In this document: piece by piece, positions 62,201 through 64,000 of the stretch
How positions within the stretch are numbered: the stretch's first letter is position 1
Layout of the letters: each line of letters starts with the position of its first letter
Assembly: GCA_028279405.1 (NCBI GenBank)
Contig: JANQNU010000049.1
Span: forward strand, 1 to 64,000
Source of the DNA: Phycisphaerae bacterium
GTDB lineage: Bacteria > Planctomycetota > Phycisphaerae > UBA1845 > Fen-1342
Direction of reading: 5' to 3'
DNA length: 64,000 bases
The notes under the pieces: generated by a model
The model's database searches: none
Told to the model about the DNA's origin: nothing
The model's input: only the letters and a program-made list of their open reading frames with translations
Position numbers and translations under genes: made by a program

Positions 62201-63213
62201 CCGAGGACACGATCCTGGTCGGGGCGCAAAACTACCAGGCTCCGGGAAGCGCGATTCGAGCGGCCGGCGCGGTCTACTTCTACGAACGCGCCGCGATCGA
62301 CGCGTGGGAGCTCAACGCGGGCCCGCTGCTCAGCTCCGAAGCGCACTTCGGACAGCACTTCGGACACGACGTCTCGCTGGACGGCGGATTCGCCGCGGTC
62401 ACCGGCGACGCCACCCAACCAGGCCTTCGGAGCGCCTATATCTTCGAACGGCTCAACGGCACCTGGCAGGAGACTGCGATCCTCAACGCCGATGCCGCCG
62501 GCGCGACCACCAACTTCGGTAACGGCGGCATGGACCTCGGCGGCAACGTCGTCGTGGTCGGTGATCCGTTCGTCGTTGACCCGCTCGGACAGGGCACCGG
62601 CGGCGCCTTCCTTTGGGAACACGACGGCACGCAGTGGATCGGGCCGACCGTCCTGCATGGCAGCGGCGCCACCTTCCAGGACCACTACGGCACAGACGTT
62701 GCCGTTGACGGCGGAATGGTCGTCGTCGGCGCCACAACGTCCCCACGCATCCCCGGCTCCAACCGCGATCGCGACGGGGCCATCTTCACCTATGCCCGCC
62801 AAAATGGACAATGGACCGAGCGACTGCGCCTCCTGCCAACTCCGACCGATATCCGGAACTTCGGCATTACGGTCGATCTCAGCGGCGGCATCCTCGTCAC
62901 CGGAAACCGATTCGGCCCGGACAGCACCCCGGACCATGACGGCGTGGCATTCGCTTTTGACCTCGATTGCGGTAGCGGGTGTCCGACAAACAGCTGCGCC
63001 GACGCCAATTGCAGCGGGTCCGTCACCGTCGGCGACATCTCGTTCTTCGTCGCCGCCGCAACGCAAGGTGAGAGCGGATGGCAGGCACAGTTCCCCAGCG
63101 GACAGGCAACCTGTGACTTCGTCTGCGCCAACGACGCGAATCGCGACGGCACGGTTTCCGTCGCCGACATCGGCGCTTTCGTCGACGCCCTGATCAACGG
63201 CGGCTGCCCGTAA
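59299..63213 (+). CDS. Large secreted FG-GAP-repeat protein with C-terminal dockerin-like module
   Basis: 1304 residues from the ATG at 59299 (GGGAG nine bases upstream). A signal peptide (ALVGVLLSLSSTFLVSTPCVGA) precedes about 15-20 repeats of the integrin-alpha-like/FG-GAP kind: DRFGSAIAIAGDWIFVGAPGDD, GAVFVYGRDN, DSFGSTLAVRGRDLFAGAP, FGQSLALDDDLLVIGN. The C terminus has a dockerin-like pair: DANCSGSVTVGDISFFVAAA and DANRDGTVSVADIGAFVDAL. It is probably an extracellular beta-propeller protein; the partner is unknown. A hairpin terminator follows. Confidence 0.88.
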   Translation: MTAKNRFRPRHTALVGVLLSLSSTFLVSTPCVGAELQTTAAERGRLYGEDNLYFESYGRRIAMDADWMVTAGVDQAVVWQHDGADWNATQVLAPRIGGISDVALHGEWLAISHALTPYGAGGPIDGFVVVYRKTGLDGWVEQTRWSAPANSVTGFEVHNFGSAVDIFEGTLVVSAPDSRECCSGNIDGPGFIFVYEWDGTDWELENYLADSSARWRYFGASLDIEGDTQGTFIVAGAPAELGAGPNEFGAGYIYQKTGNGWNRMRVVDPIFDDDPFNDRNWGVHVANDRGRFMAVGGNDGVTIITNNGAFGGFAFDDVLLPGRWLRSSTDGLDFHDGHLLYVDSANDVVTSISRNNDRWQAAQTLLNPFGSYPSGAAVDMGRAAIGYPTESVAGPRTGSFMTYTRPAQFVADRSLSYGDAQPGDEFGASIDAFIDSDGNMVSLVGAPGDRSGQEARGAAYLFRYSIESDRWHKFGRWQPDDLRGNAGFGTAVAYSASGGQAVGAPWNEIDGRPHGSAYVRGTPGGPMRFDAPGPDERFGLSVALGGPDDRNLAVGAPSADARGVVYVYTNDGANWDIGVRVRGTSLLFDPPTSGAAFGTTVAMTEDLLVIGAPTDSRDGIDAGAVFVYGRDNRTWVPLQRLETSLVSPNDRFGSAIAIAGDWIFVGAPGDDTVADEAGAVFAFSFDGTQFAYVEQLTADDGAPGDSFGSTLAVRGRDLFAGAPRVADQGVADSGAVYAFRLFAGGWIPATDRIVHNAPVVGDGAATALTVAGETLLVGTPEEDRAAPDAGAVVVMEYSSRVTVRSPIDPGIGGQPCERDFEVTFEQDFISPIDPAATDSFGGTIAVSLDTLAVAEPWSPVTVVNDQGQEVTLRVGVVHIYRRTDIAEWTLEETIVPPTDDLTPIVRVGNFGQSLALDDDLLVIGNHQAQMAHVYERTVAGWRLRTRLTPPDAGTGLQIGFGRFDLDVSEDTILVGAQNYQAPGSAIRAAGAVYFYERAAIDAWELNAGPLLSSEAHFGQHFGHDVSLDGGFAAVTGDATQPGLRSAYIFERLNGTWQETAILNADAAGATTNFGNGGMDLGGNVVVVGDPFVVDPLGQGTGGAFLWEHDGTQWIGPTVLHGSGATFQDHYGTDVAVDGGMVVVGATTSPRIPGSNRDRDGAIFTYARQNGQWTERLRLLPTPTDIRNFGITVDLSGGILVTGNRFGPDSTPDHDGVAFAFDLDCGSGCPTNSCADANCSGSVTVGDISFFVAAATQGESGWQAQFPSGQATCDFVCANDANRDGTVSVADIGAFVDALINGGCP

Positions 63214-63220
63214 GCGAGAG

Positions 63221-63245
63221 GTGCGTTCCTTAGATCGGAACGCAC
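63221..63245 (+). terminator. Terminator of the FG-GAP protein gene
   Basis: GTGCGTTCC-TTAGATC-GGAACGCAC: perfect 9-bp stem, 7-nt loop, followed by TGTTT, starting 7 bp after the stop. Confidence 0.75.
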
Positions 63246-63255
63246 TGTTTCGTGA

Positions 63256-63280
63256 CCCATCGCTTGCGCTCCGGGCTCGC
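63256..63280 (-). repeat. Dispersed GC-rich repeat, copy 5 (inverted)
   Basis: Reverse complement reads GCGAGCCCGGAGCGCAAGCG then ATGGG. It lies between the two convergent dockerin-bearing genes. Confidence 0.6.
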
Positions 63281-63312
63281 ACTAGCGCCCCTGAGCTGAT
63301 GACGACGCGGCG

Positions 63313-63714
63313 CTAGCCGCCCGTCACCAGCTCGACGAAGCAATTGATGTCGCCGACAGTCACCTGACTGTCACCGGTGCAGTCTCCGCTGAGAATACTG
63401 CAGTCCGGAAACAGCGCGGCGTAGCCGTCCGGATCGGTCAGCGCCAGAACGAACGGGTTGATATCGCCCACGGTGACTGCACCGTCACAGTTCATGTCAC
63501 CCGGAGCGACCATCACGTCGTCCACCCAGCACGGCACGGCACCATGCTCGATGCCAAGCGACGGTCCTGCGACCAGTTGGCCGAAGACATGTACCGATCC
63601 GTCAACCGTCACCCCGCCGGCGGCCGGCACCACCGGGCATTCGACGCTCTGGCCGACGACCGATGTAGCTGCAAGCGCGCCGCAACAGCAGGCAGCAAGG
63701 ATCATTCTGTTCAT
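63313..63714 (-). CDS. Small secreted dockerin-like protein
   Basis: 133 residues from the ATG at 63714 (AGGAG eight bases upstream; an earlier GTG touches the site). Signal peptide (MILAACCCGALAATSVVG), a short Cys-containing N-terminal part (VECPVVPAAGG ... VPCWVDDVMV) and a dockerin-like pair: GDMNCDGAVTVGDINPFVLAL and GDCTGDSQVTVGDINCFVEL. It consists of little more than the module, so it may act as an adaptor or be the remnant of a larger protein. Confidence 0.75.
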   Translation of the reverse strand: MNRMILAACCCGALAATSVVGQSVECPVVPAAGGVTVDGSVHVFGQLVAGPSLGIEHGAVPCWVDDVMVAPGDMNCDGAVTVGDINPFVLALTDPDGYAALFPDCSILSGDCTGDSQVTVGDINCFVELVTGG

Positions 63715-63761
63715 TTCGATCACTCCTTATCTCGATTTCGCTACGCTCATCGGGCCGCAAA

Positions 63762-64000
63762 TCAGGGGGTCAGAACGGCACCACCAAGCGGCGCCTCGAT
63801 CGTCATGGCCTTGTCGAGAACCGTCGTTCCGGCCACGTACGTTCCTGGCTGTAGCAACCACACCGTTCCACCGGCCGGTGTCCCGACGAGGCCCGACGTG
63901 AACAACCGCCAGGGGTTGACGAACGACCCGGAGCCGTTGCCCGATCGTGTCGTGTCGACGAAGCGCCAGTTCGCTTCGGGATACAGGAACGACATGATCC
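63762..64000 (-). CDS. C-terminal part of a secreted protein (5' truncated at the window edge)
   Basis: The frame is open to base 64000; a Met at 63995 is not shown to be the start. The visible end reads WRFVDTTRSGNGSGSFVNPWRLF ... GGTVWLLQPGTYVAGTTVLDKAMTIEAPLGGAVLTP. The phrase PGTY followed by KAMTI is the repeat style of right-handed parallel beta-helix proteins (pectate-lyase-like first coil). Ending so soon after the first coil is unusual. The small dockerin gene follows in the same direction. Confidence 0.55.
   Translation of the reverse strand, partial: IMSFLYPEANWRFVDTTRSGNGSGSFVNPWRLFTSGLVGTPAGGTVWLLQPGTYVAGTTVLDKAMTIEAPLGGAVLTP

Overview
The window is a 64 kb piece of a GC-rich bacterial chromosome. 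It looks like a planctomycete, most likely of the Phycisphaerae type. The signs are several secreted proteins ending in dockerin-like repeats with the DIN(G/P/C)FV motif, a planctomycete-type ECF sigma factor beside a Ser/Thr kinase with TPRs, a membrane protein with the GYNLRG zinc ribbon, and many large secreted beta-rich proteins. The assignment rests on gene style only; no rRNA or taxonomic marker gene is present. Bacterial start signals are clear (GGAG-type ribosome binding sites, many ATGA overlaps). TGA is an ordinary stop codon in most genes.

Layout. 1-1.4 kb: 3' end of a surface protein with Ig-like repeats, an acidic PMDDDE repeat and a C-terminal membrane anchor. 1.5-2.3 kb: ArsR repressor plus SRPBCC protein. 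2.4-4.7 kb: two-gene ABC exporter. 4.9-6.2 kb: secreted repeat protein. 6.7-11.6 kb: three-gene polymorphic-toxin module (LysM carrier, large toxin with a possible edema-factor-like cyclase end, candidate immunity protein). 11.7-16.6 kb: dockerin protein, alanine racemase, QueA, pyrophosphatase and a zinc-binding lipoprotein. 16.7-20.6 kb: NhaC-type antiporter, winged-helix regulator and amidohydrolase. 20.7-31 kb: two paralogous tail-fibre-like secreted proteins, a methyltransferase, a repeat beta-helix protein, a trypsin-like protease, a HEAT-repeat protein and tRNA-Ala and tRNA-Phe. 31.2-38 kb: ECF sigma factor, TPR kinase, ComM/YifB ATPase and SpoIIE-type phosphatase. 38.2-46.8 kb: DsbA-NhaA fusion, RND pump pair and a cNMP-binding FAD oxidoreductase.

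47.2-49.3 kb is the most striking part. Two overlapping genes each have an in-frame TGA exactly where a catalytic cysteine belongs: CxxU in an AhpD-family protein and UxxC in a thioredoxin-like protein. Each TGA is followed, 25 or 23 nt later, by a hairpin whose loop begins GGTC, as expected of a bacterial SECIS. They read as an operon of two selenoproteins. No Sec-decoding genes lie in the window.

49.3-55.4 kb: a signalling cluster (response regulator, CheB-CheR-PAS-kinase fusion, double-receiver hybrid kinase). 55.7-58.6 kb: a BlaI/BlaR1-type unit whose peptidase carries a C-terminal domain shared with the neighbouring secreted protein. 58.6-64 kb: zinc-ribbon membrane protein, a 1300-residue FG-GAP/dockerin protein, a small dockerin protein and a truncated secreted protein. 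Small GC-rich dispersed repeats and hairpins sit between genes. No CRISPR array, insertion sequence or rRNA was seen.
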